Of a DNA stretch of 64,000 bases, positions 52,400-61,975 are shown in pieces; the stretch's first letter is position 1; each line of letters begins with the position of its first letter. Below the pieces are notes generated by a model. The model saw only the letters and a program-made list of their open reading frames with translations, did no database searches and was not told the origin of the DNA. The DNA is from JAAXHB01 sp965221635 (GTDB lineage: Bacteria; Actinomycetota; Acidimicrobiia; Acidimicrobiales; Aldehydirespiratoraceae): NCBI GenBank assembly GCA_965221635.1, contig OZ244902.1, forward strand, positions 1,984,001-2,048,000, read 5' to 3'. The position numbers and the translations under genes are program-made.

Positions 52400-54103
52400 A
52401 TGACTGCGCACGTGTTCGTCACCGGCGGCGTGGTGAGCGGACTCGGCAAGGGCATCACTGCGGCGTCGCTGGGCCGGTTGTTGAAGTCCCGTGGCCTTCG
52501 GGTCACGATGCTCAAGCTCGACCCGTACCTCAACGTGGATGCGGGCACCATGAACCCCATCGAGCACGGCGAGGTGTTCGTCACCGACGACGGCGGCGAA
52601 ACCGACCTCGATCTCGGCCACTACGAGCGCTTCATTGACGAGAACCTTCCCCGTTCGTCCAACGCCACCACCGGGTCGATCTACTCGGCGGTTATCGGCG
52701 CAGAACGCCGTGGCGACTACCTGGGCCGCACCGTTCAGGTGATCCCGCACATCACCGACGAGATCAAAAGCAGCATCAGCCGTCTCGAAGGTGAACACAC
52801 CGACGTGTTGATCACCGAGGTGGGCGGCACCATCGGCGACATAGAAATCCTGCCGTTCATAGAGGCGATCCGTCAGTTCCGCCTCGACGCGGGCCGTCAC
52901 AACGTGTGCTACGTGCACGTCACGCTGGTGCCGTTCATCGGCCCCTCAGGCGAGCTGAAAACCAAGCCCACCCAGCACTCGGTCACCGAACTGCGCTCCC
53001 GTGGTGTGCAGCCCGACGCGATCGTGTGCCGCTGCGAGCAGCCCATCGACGCCGACCTGGTGCGCAAGATCTCCAGCCTTTGCGACGTGTCCCCCGACGA
53101 GGTAATCACCTGCCCCGACGCGTCGAGCGTGTACGAGGTGCCGCTGCTGTTGCACGAGGAGGGACTCGACGAGGTGGTGTGCCGCCACCTCGGCCTCGAC
53201 GCAGCACCGGTGGAACTCGATGAGTGGCGCGGGCTGGTGGAACGCATCCGGGGTGCCGCCACGCCGGTGCGCATCGGGCTGGTCGGCAAGTACGTGAGCC
53301 TGCCCGACGCGTACATGTCGGTGGTGGAAGCGCTCAAACATTCGGCGTTCCATCACGGCGTGGACATGCAACTCGAATGGATCCAAAGCGAGGACATCAA
53401 CGAACAAACCGCACCGGCGCGCCTGCGTGACCTCGACGGAATGGTGATCCCCGGAGGGTTCGGCAAGCGGGGCATCGAAGGCAAGATCATCGCCGCTCGC
53501 TACGCCCGCCGGCAGCAGGTGCCGTGTTTGGGCTTGTGTCTCGGCATGCAGGTGATGACCATCGACTACGCCCGAGACGCTCTGGGTCTCACAGGCGCCC
53601 ACTCCACCGAGTTCGACGCCGGCACCCCTCACCCGGTGATCGACCTGATGGACGACCAGCGCGACGTCACCGACATGGGCGGCACGATGCGCCTCGGCGC
53701 CTGGACCGCCCGCCTCACCCCCGGGTCGCAAGTGGCCAAGGCGTACGGCGCCGAGGAGGTGTCCGAAAGGCACCGCCATCGTTACGAGTTCAACCCCGAC
53801 TACCGCAACCGGTTCGAGCAGTCCGAGGTGCTGCTCAGCGGAACCACTCTCGATGACCGGCTGGTGGAGTTCATCGAGTTGACATCGCACCCGTTCTGGG
53901 TGGGAACCCAGGCCCATCCGGAGTTCAAGAGCCGCCCCGACCGCCCCGCGCCGCTGTTCGTGGAACTCATGGCCGCGGCGTTGCGCCGCGCGGAGGGCCG
54001 CAACCCGCACCTGCCCGAGATGGGCCCGTACGCAGTGCCGCCCAACCCAACAGGCCCGCCCAGCACCGCAGGCCCGCCCAACTCTGGCGGCACCCCAACA
54101 TGA
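52400..54103 (+). CDS. pyrG: CTP synthase
   Basis: Makes CTP from UTP, ATP and glutamine. The synthetase half begins HVFVTGGVVSGLGKGITAASLGRLLKSRG. The glutaminase half holds PGGFGKRG, the nucleophile segment LGLCLGMQ (Cys), and the HPEFKSRP terminal His/Glu. The 567-residue length is slightly above average because of a Pro/Gly/Thr tail (repeated GPP units). The ATG start is 134 bases after recN. Its stop overlaps the next gene by four bases (ATGA). Confidence 0.97.
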   Translation: MTAHVFVTGGVVSGLGKGITAASLGRLLKSRGLRVTMLKLDPYLNVDAGTMNPIEHGEVFVTDDGGETDLDLGHYERFIDENLPRSSNATTGSIYSAVIGAERRGDYLGRTVQVIPHITDEIKSSISRLEGEHTDVLITEVGGTIGDIEILPFIEAIRQFRLDAGRHNVCYVHVTLVPFIGPSGELKTKPTQHSVTELRSRGVQPDAIVCRCEQPIDADLVRKISSLCDVSPDEVITCPDASSVYEVPLLLHEEGLDEVVCRHLGLDAAPVELDEWRGLVERIRGAATPVRIGLVGKYVSLPDAYMSVVEALKHSAFHHGVDMQLEWIQSEDINEQTAPARLRDLDGMVIPGGFGKRGIEGKIIAARYARRQQVPCLGLCLGMQVMTIDYARDALGLTGAHSTEFDAGTPHPVIDLMDDQRDVTDMGGTMRLGAWTARLTPGSQVAKAYGAEEVSERHRHRYEFNPDYRNRFEQSEVLLSGTTLDDRLVEFIELTSHPFWVGTQAHPEFKSRPDRPAPLFVELMAAALRRAEGRNPHLPEMGPYAVPPNPTGPPSTAGPPNSGGTPT

Positions 54104-54672
54104 CACCCGCGGGCGCCACGGAGGGCTTCAACAAGACCGCCGAGCGCGAGGTGTACGCGGGCGAGGTGATCCGGGTGTTGCAGGCGTCGTTCACCGCGCC
54201 GGACGGGGAACGCTTCGAACGTGACGTGGTGCGCCACCTTGGGGCGGTGGCAGTGGTGGCCCTCGACGGCGACGAGGTGATCCTGGTGCGCCAATACCGA
54301 TCGGCCGTGGAGCAGCACCTGCTGGAGATCCCCGCAGGCCGCCGTGACGTTCCAGGCGAGGCGCCCGAGGCCACAGCCCGGCGCGAACTCATCGAGGAAG
54401 CCGGGCTGGACTGCGAACACATCCACCGGCTGGGTTCGTTTTACAACTCGCCCGGCTTTTGCGACGAGCTCACCCACCTGTTCGTGGCCACCGGGCTCAG
54501 CGCGGTTCCCAACGACCCCGACGGCGCCGAGGAGAAGTGGATGAGCGTCACCAGGGTGGCGCTGGCCGACGTTGCGGACATGATCGAAAGCGGACGCATC
54601 ATCGACGCCAAAACGGTGATCGGCTTGCAGGCGGTGCTTGCCCGCGGCGACACCCAAGGCCCGCCGAAGTGA
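54100..54672 (+). CDS. NUDIX hydrolase (ADP-ribose pyrophosphatase-like)
   Basis: A 190-residue NUDIX protein. The box GEAPEATARRELIEEAGL (variant of Gx5Ex7REUxEExGU) follows the ILVRQYRSAVEQHLLEIPAG segment that is typical of ADP-ribose pyrophosphatases. YNSPGFCDELTHLFVA is also typical of that branch. It likely clears ADP-ribose or related nucleotides. The start overlaps pyrG by ATGA, so the two are translated in sequence. Confidence 0.88.
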   Translation: MTPAGATEGFNKTAEREVYAGEVIRVLQASFTAPDGERFERDVVRHLGAVAVVALDGDEVILVRQYRSAVEQHLLEIPAGRRDVPGEAPEATARRELIEEAGLDCEHIHRLGSFYNSPGFCDELTHLFVATGLSAVPNDPDGAEEKWMSVTRVALADVADMIESGRIIDAKTVIGLQAVLARGDTQGPPK

Positions 54673-54780
54673 CCCTCAGCGACGGGCGCCGCCACACACG
54701 CCAGGGCGTCGCCGGGCCGCGCCCCGCCCGAGGGGTGCGCCACCGAGGCGCCTCGTAACGGTTCGCGCCGTTGGTGCCTG

Positions 54781-55749
54781 ATGGTGGTGCCCGCTTCGGT
54801 GAAGGTGAGCGAACCACCGGTGAAGCTGTCTTCGGAGGCGGACGGCTTTCTGGGGTGGCTGGCCACCGAACGAGGCCGCGCACCCAACACGGTCGCTGCG
54901 TACCGGCGTGACCTGATCCGCTACCAGCGTCACCTGAACCTCACCGGCAGAGGCCCGTCGCAGGCAACCCCGGCAGACGTGGAGCACTTCACACGCCAAC
55001 TCGAAGACGAAGGCCTGGCGGCCTCGTCGGTGGCTCGGGTGCTGAGCGCAGTTCGGGGACTGCACCGCTACTGCGCCATGGAGCAGCTGCGCGCCGATGA
55101 CCCCGCCGCGGACGTGGAAGCCCCCGCGGTGCCAAAAGGCCTCCCCAAGGCCCTGTCGGTGCAGCAGGTGACCGCGCTGATCGACGCGGTTCAAGGCGAC
55201 GACGCGGTGGCCCGCCGAGACCGGGCCGTGTTGGAAGTGCTTTACGGCACGGGCTGTCGCATCTCGGAGCTGCAGGCCCTGTCGATCAGCGATGTCGACC
55301 TGGTGGACGGACTGGCCCGGGTCACCGGCAAAGGCTCAAAGGAACGAATAGTGCCCCTCGGCCGTTGCGCCGCCGCCGCGCTGGAACGTTGGCTGGCCCC
55401 CGAAGGCCGTGGCGTGATGACACCCAAACGGTGGGCCCGCCGAGACGACGCCCAGGCCGTGCTGCTCAACCAGCGCGGTGGCCGTCTGTCACGTCAGGGG
55501 ATCTGGCTGGTGGTGCGACATTGGGGCCGCCAAGCCGGCCTGGACGGCCTGTTGACCCCTCACGTGTTGCGTCACTGTTGTGCCACTCACATGCTCGACG
55601 GCGGCGCCGACATTCGCTTCGTGCAGGAACTGCTGGGGCACGCGTCGATCACCACCACACAGATCTACACCAAGGTGTCCACCGAGCGCCTTCATCAGGT
55701 GTACAAGGCCGCCCATCCACGGGCGGTCACGCCGTCAACGGGTCGCTGA
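54781..55749 (+). CDS. xerD: Tyrosine recombinase XerD
   Basis: Site-specific recombinase resolving chromosome dimers. The N-terminal SAM-like domain (about 10-100) has FLGWLATERGRAPNTVAAYRRDL. The catalytic domain shows GTGCRISEL (Arg), GKGSKERIVPLG (Lys), HVLRHCCATHML (His-x2-Arg) and LLGHASITTTQIYTKV (His, Tyr). The 322-residue length is normal for XerC/D; assignment as XerD rests on context next to pyrG, NUDIX and the scp cluster, so XerC is not excluded. No dif-like site was found in this window. Confidence 0.9.
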   Translation: MVVPASVKVSEPPVKLSSEADGFLGWLATERGRAPNTVAAYRRDLIRYQRHLNLTGRGPSQATPADVEHFTRQLEDEGLAASSVARVLSAVRGLHRYCAMEQLRADDPAADVEAPAVPKGLPKALSVQQVTALIDAVQGDDAVARRDRAVLEVLYGTGCRISELQALSISDVDLVDGLARVTGKGSKERIVPLGRCAAAALERWLAPEGRGVMTPKRWARRDDAQAVLLNQRGGRLSRQGIWLVVRHWGRQAGLDGLLTPHVLRHCCATHMLDGGADIRFVQELLGHASITTTQIYTKVSTERLHQVYKAAHPRAVTPSTGR

Positions 55750-55752
55750 GCA

Positions 55753-56373
55753 ATGCGACGCACCCAACCACACCGCCAAACAGCCGTGAACAAGGCCGCC
55801 GCCAAGGCCAAGGCAGCCGCACGTGTCGGCCGGCATCTGGCGTCGAGGTTCGTGGGATCGTTGAAGCCCGGCGGGCCCTCAGCCTCCGACGAGCGTTGGG
55901 TGGCCTCGGTGCTGTCGGAGGCCGAGATGCAACTGTGGCGGCGCATGTCGGGCCCCGACCGGCGCCACGGCGTGACGGTTGCAAAGCAAGTGAGCAAAAC
56001 CCTGCCACCCGAGTTGGTCACCCCGGCGGTGCAGGCCGCGGCGCTGCTTCACGACGTGGGCAAGATTTGTTCGGGGTTTGGCACCGCGGGGCGTGTTTGG
56101 GCCACGCTTTGCACGCTGGCGTTGGGTCACGCCCGCCTCACCGGCTGGCGTAACCGGTCCGGATGGCGTGGCCGGGTTGGCCGCTACGCCGCCCATCCCG
56201 AGATGGGCGCCGAACTGTTGCAAGCCGCGGGCAGTGATCCGCTCATCGTTGCCTGGGCGGCGCAACACCACGAACCACCCGGGGAGTGCGTCCTGGCTCC
56301 CGAGGTTGCAGAGGCCCCTCAGGTCACCCAGGCACTGCGTGCCGCCGACAACGACGCCCCAATCCGACGTTAG
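55753..56373 (+). CDS. HD-domain protein, putative phosphohydrolase
   Basis: A 206-residue protein with an HD-type metal site: ALLHDVGKI (His-Asp), HPEMGAELL, and WAAQHHE. The His at RHGVTVAKQV is the likely first ligand. Such small HD proteins hydrolyse nucleotides or nucleotide second messengers; the substrate is unknown. It starts four bases after the xerD stop, so probably shares its transcript. The N-terminus is basic and Ala-rich. Confidence 0.78.
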   Translation: MRRTQPHRQTAVNKAAAKAKAAARVGRHLASRFVGSLKPGGPSASDERWVASVLSEAEMQLWRRMSGPDRRHGVTVAKQVSKTLPPELVTPAVQAAALLHDVGKICSGFGTAGRVWATLCTLALGHARLTGWRNRSGWRGRVGRYAAHPEMGAELLQAAGSDPLIVAWAAQHHEPPGECVLAPEVAEAPQVTQALRAADNDAPIRR

Positions 56374-56523
56374 GGCTCCACCTCTGCTGAGTCGTGGCCA
56401 CCGGCGCCACCCCAAGCGGCGCAGTGCCCAAAGGGCGCAAAACCCCAGTGGCGCAACACCGGAACTGCCCAGGCGCGAACCTCAACCCTGTGAAGGCGGC
56501 CCGTGAAGCCGGCCACCTGTGGT

Positions 56524-57504
56524 TCAGGCGGTGAGAATGCCGATGTTGCGTTTCGCTCTTTCCAGGGTGGCCGAGGCAATCGTGCGGGCCTTGTCCGCGC
56601 CTAGTCGCAGCAGCCGCGCCGTTTCGGCGGGGTCGGCTTCCAGGTCGGCGAACCGGGCCTGCACCGGTCGCAGCAATTCCACCACCGCCTCGGCGGTGTC
56701 GGTTTTGAGCGGGCCGTACATGGAGTAGTCGTCCGCGAGCGCGGCTGGGTCTCGGTCGGTACACGCCCCGAGGATCGACAACAAGTTCGACACGCCCGGT
56801 TTGGTGTCGAAGTCGTAACGCACCTCGGCGTCGTTGTCGGTGACCGCCGATTTGATCTTCTTCACGATCACAGACGCCGGGTCGAGCAAGTCCACCGTTC
56901 CCTTCGGCGATTGCAGCGACTTGGACATCTTGTTGGTAGGGGCCTGCAAGTCCATCACCCTTGCCCCCGCGGCGGCGATCGTGGCGGCCGGCACCACGAA
57001 CGTGTCGCCGTAGCGCGAGTTGAACCGCTCGGCGATGTCACGAGTTAGCTCGATGTGTTGACGCTGATCTGCGCCCACGGGCACCTCGTCGGTGTCGTAC
57101 AACAAAATGTCGGCGGCTTGCAGCGCCGGGTAGGTGAACAACCCCGCGGAGATGAACTCTCGCTGCGAGGATTTGTCCTTGAACTGTGTCATCCTGCTGA
57201 GCTCCCCGAACGACACGCTGCACTCCATCAGCCAGGCACACTCCGAATGCTCACGCACGTGGCTCTGCACGAAGATCGTGCAAACCTGCGGATCGAGTCC
57301 TGCCGCCATCAGCAGCTGCGAAAGCCGCAACGACGCCTCGCCCACCTCGCCGGGCGCCTTGGAGGTTGTGAGGGCGTGCAGGTCCACCACGCAGTAGACG
57401 GCGTGGGTGGTGTGCTGCACGGTGGCCCACCTGCGGATCGCTCCGAGGTAGTTGCCCAGATGCAGATCTCCCGAGGGCTGAATGCCCGAAAACACCCGTT
57501 TCAC
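56524..57504 (-). CDS. trpS: Tryptophanyl-tRNA synthetase
   Basis: Charges tRNA-Trp. The 326-residue protein has SGIQPSGDLHLGNYLGAI (HIGH-type motif), LLYDTDEVPVGADQRQHIELTRDIAERFN, and NKMSKS (KMSKS loop). Normal length for class Ic. GTG start. It is convergent with the HD gene and co-directional with the bacterioferritin gene upstream. Confidence 0.96.
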   Translation of the reverse strand: MKRVFSGIQPSGDLHLGNYLGAIRRWATVQHTTHAVYCVVDLHALTTSKAPGEVGEASLRLSQLLMAAGLDPQVCTIFVQSHVREHSECAWLMECSVSFGELSRMTQFKDKSSQREFISAGLFTYPALQAADILLYDTDEVPVGADQRQHIELTRDIAERFNSRYGDTFVVPAATIAAAGARVMDLQAPTNKMSKSLQSPKGTVDLLDPASVIVKKIKSAVTDNDAEVRYDFDTKPGVSNLLSILGACTDRDPAALADDYSMYGPLKTDTAEAVVELLRPVQARFADLEADPAETARLLRLGADKARTIASATLERAKRNIGILTA

Positions 57505-57596
57505 GGCCCGAAGCGTAGGCCCTCGGTTGCCTCGCGGCGGTCAACGAAACTGTGCCGGCCCCCGGCTGCGCCAACCGCGCCCCCGGGCGGAAACCC

Positions 57597-58076
57597 CTAA
57601 GCGCCGTCGTCGCCGATCATGGACTGCTGGTACAGGGCGATCCCAACGTCGTTCACCAGCGACTGTTGAGTTTCGAGCCAGTCGAGATGTTCCTCTTCGC
57701 CCACAAGCAGCCCTTCGAGCAGTTCACGGGTGCCGGCGTCGCCGTGTTGCAAACACAGCGTCACGCCTCGGCGGTAACGATCCACCGCCTCTTGTTCGAG
57801 CGCGACGTTGGCCTCCAGTTGCTCCGCCACGTCCTCGCCCACACGTATGTGGTTGAGGCGCTGCACGTTGGGCAGCCCGTCGAGCAGCAGGATGCGCTCC
57901 ATGAGCTTTTCGGCGTCCTTCATCTCGTCGATGCTCTCCTCGCGGTACAGGCCCGCGAGTTTGGCGTAACCCCAGTCCTCGCACATCTTGGCGTGCAGGA
58001 AGTACTGGTTCACCGCGGTCAGCTCCGCGGTGAGAGCCTCGTTGAGAAACTCGACAACTTCAGGATGACCTTGCAT
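57597..58076 (-). CDS. bfr: Bacterioferritin
   Basis: Iron-storage protein that forms a 24-subunit shell. The 159-residue protein begins MQGHPEVVEFLNEALTAELTAVNQYFLH with ferroxidase Glu, has the ESIDEMKDAEKLMERILLLDG helix carrying the haem-ligating Met and ferroxidase Glu/His, and GEEEHLDWLETQ near the C-terminus. The ATG was chosen to match the conserved start. The Bfd-like ferredoxin gene lies 78 bases upstream, in the same direction. Confidence 0.95.
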   Translation of the reverse strand: MQGHPEVVEFLNEALTAELTAVNQYFLHAKMCEDWGYAKLAGLYREESIDEMKDAEKLMERILLLDGLPNVQRLNHIRVGEDVAEQLEANVALEQEAVDRYRRGVTLCLQHGDAGTRELLEGLLVGEEEHLDWLETQQSLVNDVGIALYQQSMIGDDGA

Positions 58077-58154
58077 GGGCTCATCGTACCCACCACCCCG
58101 CGCCTGCAAGGAGTGGCGCCCGAGCGTTTCGCGAGCCAGGTGCCGTGACCTGGA

Positions 58155-58343
58155 TCAAACCGAGGCGGTGATCCTCGCCGGTGTCTCCCGGTGGTGTTCG
58201 AGCAGGGCCTCGATCGTGTCCACGCAGCCGCCGCAGTCGCGGCCCGCCCCGCAAAGTCGGGTGATGTCCTCCACGCTGGTGGTGTCGCTGATGAGGGCGC
58301 GGATCCGTCGATCGTTCACGACGATGCAGTGGCACACGATCAT
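58155..58343 (-). CDS. bfd: Bacterioferritin-associated ferredoxin-like [2Fe-2S] protein
   Basis: A 62-residue Bfd-type protein with CHC near the N-terminus and DCGGC near residue 42, the C-x-C...C-x2-C arrangement that binds one [2Fe-2S] cluster. Bfd docks on bacterioferritin and reduces core iron for release. It is encoded just upstream of bfr in the same direction. The ATG before IVCHCIV is the usual start; the longer frame is unsupported. Confidence 0.9.
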   Translation of the reverse strand: MIVCHCIVVNDRRIRALISDTTSVEDITRLCGAGRDCGGCVDTIEALLEHHRETPARITASV

Positions 58344-58571
58344 GGCTGAGGCGTCTCCTGGTAGTCCCAACCGGCGTCGAGCGCCGAGGCGGGCGTGTCG
58401 CAGCGACCATGTGACATTAGGCACACTTTACATGTGCTGGTTATGGCGCGCAACTCCGGCGCGTCGGTCTGTGTGTGATCCGGTTCGAGCCCCGCTCAAC
58501 GAAGCCCCGCCAGGGGGTGGATGCGGCCGATTCCATGTGACTGCAATTCTGCGCGTGTAGTTTGCGCATTG
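58344..58571. promoter_or_regulatory. Divergent promoter region between bfd and scpA
   Basis: A 228-base non-coding gap containing CACA-N7-TGTG (58422-58436) inside an AT-richer patch (CATTAGGCACACTTTACATGTG). It could be an operator for the bfd-bfr pair, where an iron or redox regulator is expected. It does not fit the IdeR/DtxR consensus well, so no regulator is named. Confidence 0.4.
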
Positions 58572-59342
58572 ATGGCGTGTGAAGTGAGCACCCCTGTGTT
58601 CTGCGGCCCCTTCGAGCAGTTGGTGGCTTTGATCAGGCGCGGCGAGTTGGATTTGTGGGCCGTGAGCCTCGCCGAGTTGGCGGCCGCGTTTTTGGCTGCT
58701 CTGGGCGCCGACCCGGAAACGGCGGTGGCCACGAACCTTGATGAGGCCACCGAGTTCGTGTCGACTTCTGCGGGGCTGATCGAACTCAAGGCTCGGCGCT
58801 TGCTGCCCGACGAATCCGACCTCGATCTCCACGACGATCTCCACGACGCTCACCAGCGCGACCTGCTGCTGGCCCGCCTGGTGGAGGGTCACACGTTCCG
58901 TGGCGTGGGTGGCGAACTGTGGCAGATGATCGGCCGGGCATCGAGGAGCCACGCCCGGCGGGCGGGCCTGGTGGAGGAGCGGTTCCTGCAACTCGCACCG
59001 GACCTGCTTCAAGGAGTGCGTGGCGAAGACCTCAAAGCGGCGTTCGTTCGTGTCACGGCCCCCCGTCCCGAACCACAGGTGGACGTGTCGCACCTGGCCG
59101 ACATCGAACTCACCGTGGATGAGGCCGTGGCCGACCTCACCACCGAACTGTCCACACTGGGACGGATCTCCTTCGGGCGGCTCACCTCGGGCATCACGGT
59201 GCGAATGGAGGTGGTGGTGCGATTCCTGGCGGTGCTGGAAATGGTGAAGCAAGGCCTCGCCGATGTGCGCCAGGACGCCACCTTTGGAGACATTGTGATC
59301 GTGTGGACCGGTGACGATCACGGTCTCAGCCTCACCGCGTGA
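58572..59342 (+). CDS. scpA: Segregation and condensation protein A
   Basis: Kleisin subunit that bridges SMC heads in the chromosome-organising complex with ScpB. The 256-residue protein has VFCGPFEQLVALIRRGELDLWAVSLAELAAAF at the N-terminus, TEFVSTSAGLIELKARRLLPD, and a C-terminal winged-helix segment. The ATG was preferred to an adjacent TTG. It overlaps scpB by GTGA and starts a long forward run to cmk. Confidence 0.92.
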   Translation: MACEVSTPVFCGPFEQLVALIRRGELDLWAVSLAELAAAFLAALGADPETAVATNLDEATEFVSTSAGLIELKARRLLPDESDLDLHDDLHDAHQRDLLLARLVEGHTFRGVGGELWQMIGRASRSHARRAGLVEERFLQLAPDLLQGVRGEDLKAAFVRVTAPRPEPQVDVSHLADIELTVDEAVADLTTELSTLGRISFGRLTSGITVRMEVVVRFLAVLEMVKQGLADVRQDATFGDIVIVWTGDDHGLSLTA

Positions 59343-60016
59343 CCGTGCCCGACGAAACAGTCGAACTTTGCGCGCAACTGGAGGCGCTGCTGATCGTCGC
59401 CGAGGAGCCCCTCGACGCGGACACGCTCGGCGCGCTGGTTGACCGCCACCCCAACGAGGTGGAGGATGCATGCGTGGGCCTTGGTGAGCAGTACCGATCT
59501 CAGCAGCGGGGTTTCGTGCTTGCCAAGGTGGCAGGCGGGTATCGCTATCAGAGCGCTCCCGAGCACGGCGACCTGGTGGAGCGTTACGCGCTCGTGGGCA
59601 CCCCGCGGCGGTTGTCCGCGGCTGCGCTTGAGACTCTGGCGGTGATCGCCTACAAGCAGCCGGTTTCACGCCACCAGGTCACCGAGATTCGCGGTGTCAA
59701 CTCCGACGCGGTGATCTCCACGCTGCGCGCCAGGGGTTACGTGCAGCCGGTGGGCCGGGTGGAGGGCCCCGGCAGGGCGGTGCTGTTCGGCACCACGTCG
59801 GAGTTCCTCGAAGGCCTCGGGATCGACTCCTTGGCCGACCTGCCTGCGCTGGGAGGGTTCGTGCCGTCGGGCGATCAGGTGGAACGACTCGAGCGTCGCT
59901 TGCGGTTGGTTGCCAATCCCGCCCCACAGGGCCCCGCCCCACAGGGCAACGGCGCCACCGCCGCCGCCGGCGTGGCTGCGGGTGCGCACGGAGATGCCGA
60001 ACCGCTCGGATCCTGA
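59339..60016 (+). CDS. scpB: Segregation and condensation protein B
   Basis: ScpA partner with two winged-helix domains. The 225-residue protein shows ALLIVAEEPLDADTLGAL, LSAAALETLAVIAYKQPVSRHQVTEIRGVNSDAVISTLRARGYV in outline, and GTTSEFLEGLGIDSLADLP. The GTG start lies inside the scpA stop. The C-terminal tail has APQGPAPQG from a small tandem duplication. It overlaps the pseudouridine synthase gene by 23 bases. Confidence 0.93.
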   Translation: MTVPDETVELCAQLEALLIVAEEPLDADTLGALVDRHPNEVEDACVGLGEQYRSQQRGFVLAKVAGGYRYQSAPEHGDLVERYALVGTPRRLSAAALETLAVIAYKQPVSRHQVTEIRGVNSDAVISTLRARGYVQPVGRVEGPGRAVLFGTTSEFLEGLGIDSLADLPALGGFVPSGDQVERLERRLRLVANPAPQGPAPQGNGATAAAGVAAGAHGDAEPLGS

Positions 60017-60863
60017 GGCCCAACCGGCCTCGTCGCCGGCACCCCCCGAACCAGGCACACCTGCGACGGCCCCGCCCGAGGCGGGCGGCGTGACCGGCCA
60101 GGATCGAGACGATGCTCCGCAGCGCCTTCAGAAGGTGCTTGCCCGTGCCGGTCTGGGAAGCCGTCGTGCCTGCGAGGAGTTGGTGGCCGACGGCCGGGTC
60201 AGCGTGAACGGTGCGGTCGCCCGTCTAGGTGACCGTGTGATCGTGGGCCAGGCCGAGGTTGCGGTGGACGGGGTGGTTCTCACCGTGGCGCCACAGGTGG
60301 TGTGCTACCTGCTCAACAAGCCGGTGCGGGTGGTGAGCACCGCGTCTGATCCCCAAGGCCGCGCAACGGTGGTGCAACTCGTGCCGGCCGAGCCGCGAGT
60401 GTTTCCCGTTGGGCGTCTCGACTATCACACCGAGGGTTTGCTGTTGCTCACCAACGACGGTGATCTCGCTCACCGGTTGATGCATCCGTCCCACGGCATC
60501 GAAAAGGAATACCTCGCCCACGTTGCGGGGGCGCCCTCCGCGGCGGTGTTGCGACGCCTGCGCCAGGGCGTGCAACTCGACGACGGCGTCACCTCACCCG
60601 CGAAGGTGTCACAGCCACAGCGGGGAGTGTTGCGCCTGGTGATCTCCGAGGGCCGCAACCGTCAGGTGCGTCGCATGTGCGAAGCGGTGGGACACCCAGC
60701 CAAGCGCCTGGTGCGCACCCGCATCGGCCCGATCAAGGATCCGGGACTGGCGCCGGGCAAGTGGCGTCCGCTCACCACCACCGAACTCAGGGCGCTGGAA
60801 CAAGCCGCGCAGGGGGCCGCGCGTGGCCCCAACCGTGGCACAACCGGCGTGCGCCGGGGGTGA
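59994..60863 (+). CDS. rluB: Pseudouridine synthase, RluB family
   Basis: Makes pseudouridine in 23S rRNA. After a Pro/Ala-rich N-terminus (about 1-45), an S4 domain starts RLQKVLARAGLGSRRACEELVADGRVSVNG. The catalytic Asp is in VFPVGRLDYHTEGLLLLTNDGDLAHRL. EYLAHV and EGRNRQVRRMCEAVGHP are family motifs. The ATG at MPNRSDPEAQ lies inside the scpB end; other in-frame starts are possible. It follows scpAB, the usual actinobacterial order. Confidence 0.92.
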   Translation: MPNRSDPEAQPASSPAPPEPGTPATAPPEAGGVTGQDRDDAPQRLQKVLARAGLGSRRACEELVADGRVSVNGAVARLGDRVIVGQAEVAVDGVVLTVAPQVVCYLLNKPVRVVSTASDPQGRATVVQLVPAEPRVFPVGRLDYHTEGLLLLTNDGDLAHRLMHPSHGIEKEYLAHVAGAPSAAVLRRLRQGVQLDDGVTSPAKVSQPQRGVLRLVISEGRNRQVRRMCEAVGHPAKRLVRTRIGPIKDPGLAPGKWRPLTTTELRALEQAAQGAARGPNRGTTGVRRG

Positions 60864-60910
60864 CCCGGCCGCCGGTTGGGTCTGCACCGGCGAAGGTAGA
60901 TTCGAGTGTC

Positions 60911-61975
60911 GTGTCCGGATCGCGTCGTGCTTTGGTGGCCGGTACGGGTCTGATCGGCGGGTCGGTGGGAATGGCGCTGCGCCGCGCCGGTTGGCACGTC
61001 ACCGGAATCGACACCGACCCCTCCCGTGCCGATGAGGCGCTGCGCCTCGGGGCGGTCGACCGCATCGGGCTGCCCGAGCCTTGTGACCTTGGGGTGGTGG
61101 CCACACCTGTGGGATCGGTGGCCGCCGTGGCGCAACAGCTCCTCGATTCCGGAGCGGCGGTGGTAACCGACGTTGGCAGCGTGAAAGGCCCCGTCACCGA
61201 AGCGGTCACCGCTGCCAATTTCGTGGCCGGGCATCCCATGGCAGGCAACGAACAGGAAGGCCTCGAAGGCGCCGACCCGGACATGTTCGAGGGTGCGCTC
61301 TGGGTGCTCACACCCACCGCCAACACCGCCGACGGGGCGCTCACCAGGGTGCGCGAGGTGGTGACCGGGTTCGGGGCGCAGGCGATCTCGCTGGATCCGC
61401 ACCGCCACGACGCCCTGGTGGCGGTGGTGTCACACGTGCCGCACCTCGCCGCGGCGACCCTCATGCGAATAGCCCACAGACGCTCGTCGGAGCATCGGGC
61501 GGTGCTGCGCCTCGCCGCCGGCGGTTTTCGTGACATGACAAGGGTGGCTTCGGGCCATCCCGCGATCTGGCCGGGGATATGCGCCGAGAACCGCGCCGCT
61601 GTGGGTGACGTGCTCGACGAACTGGTGGCCGAACTTGTGGAGATTCGCAACATCGTCGCCCAAGGTGACCATGACGAACTGTTGAGCCGTCTCACCGAAG
61701 CCCGCCGCACCCGCTTGAACCTTCCCGCGACCGCCCCCGAACCCGACCGGCTCACCATCTTCAACATTCCCGTCCCCGACGAGAAGGGCCAGCTCGCCAA
61801 GATCACCACCCTGGCGTCCGATTTGGATGTGAACATTTACGACCTGGCCATATCGCACTCCGTTGAAGGGCCCAGAGGTGTGGTCACCGCGGTGGTGGAC
61901 ACCGACGTGGCGGGCGCGTTCGCCGCGGCGCTGGGCGAACTCGGCTATCACCCGAGCCACGTTCCGTTGCCGTGA
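60911..61975 (+). CDS. tyrA: Prephenate dehydrogenase (TyrA) with C-terminal ACT domain
   Basis: Oxidises prephenate to 4-hydroxyphenylpyruvate for tyrosine. The 354-residue protein has the NAD site ALVAGTGLIGGSVGMALRRAG, TDVGSVKGPV and AGHPMAGNEQEGLEGA (catalytic His), and VVSHVPHLAAATL. Residues about 280-350 form an ACT domain (FNIPVPDEKGQLAKITTLASDLDVNIYD), which suggests feedback control. GTG start. It overlaps aroA by GTGA, linking tyrosine synthesis to the shikimate step. Confidence 0.93.
   Translation: MSGSRRALVAGTGLIGGSVGMALRRAGWHVTGIDTDPSRADEALRLGAVDRIGLPEPCDLGVVATPVGSVAAVAQQLLDSGAAVVTDVGSVKGPVTEAVTAANFVAGHPMAGNEQEGLEGADPDMFEGALWVLTPTANTADGALTRVREVVTGFGAQAISLDPHRHDALVAVVSHVPHLAAATLMRIAHRRSSEHRAVLRLAAGGFRDMTRVASGHPAIWPGICAENRAAVGDVLDELVAELVEIRNIVAQGDHDELLSRLTEARRTRLNLPATAPEPDRLTIFNIPVPDEKGQLAKITTLASDLDVNIYDLAISHSVEGPRGVVTAVVDTDVAGAFAAALGELGYHPSHVPLP

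Noticed and set aside
58410..58436. IdeR/DtxR operator upstream of bfd
   Set aside because: Only part of the TTAGG half-site is present and the second half is missing; described only as a possible operator.
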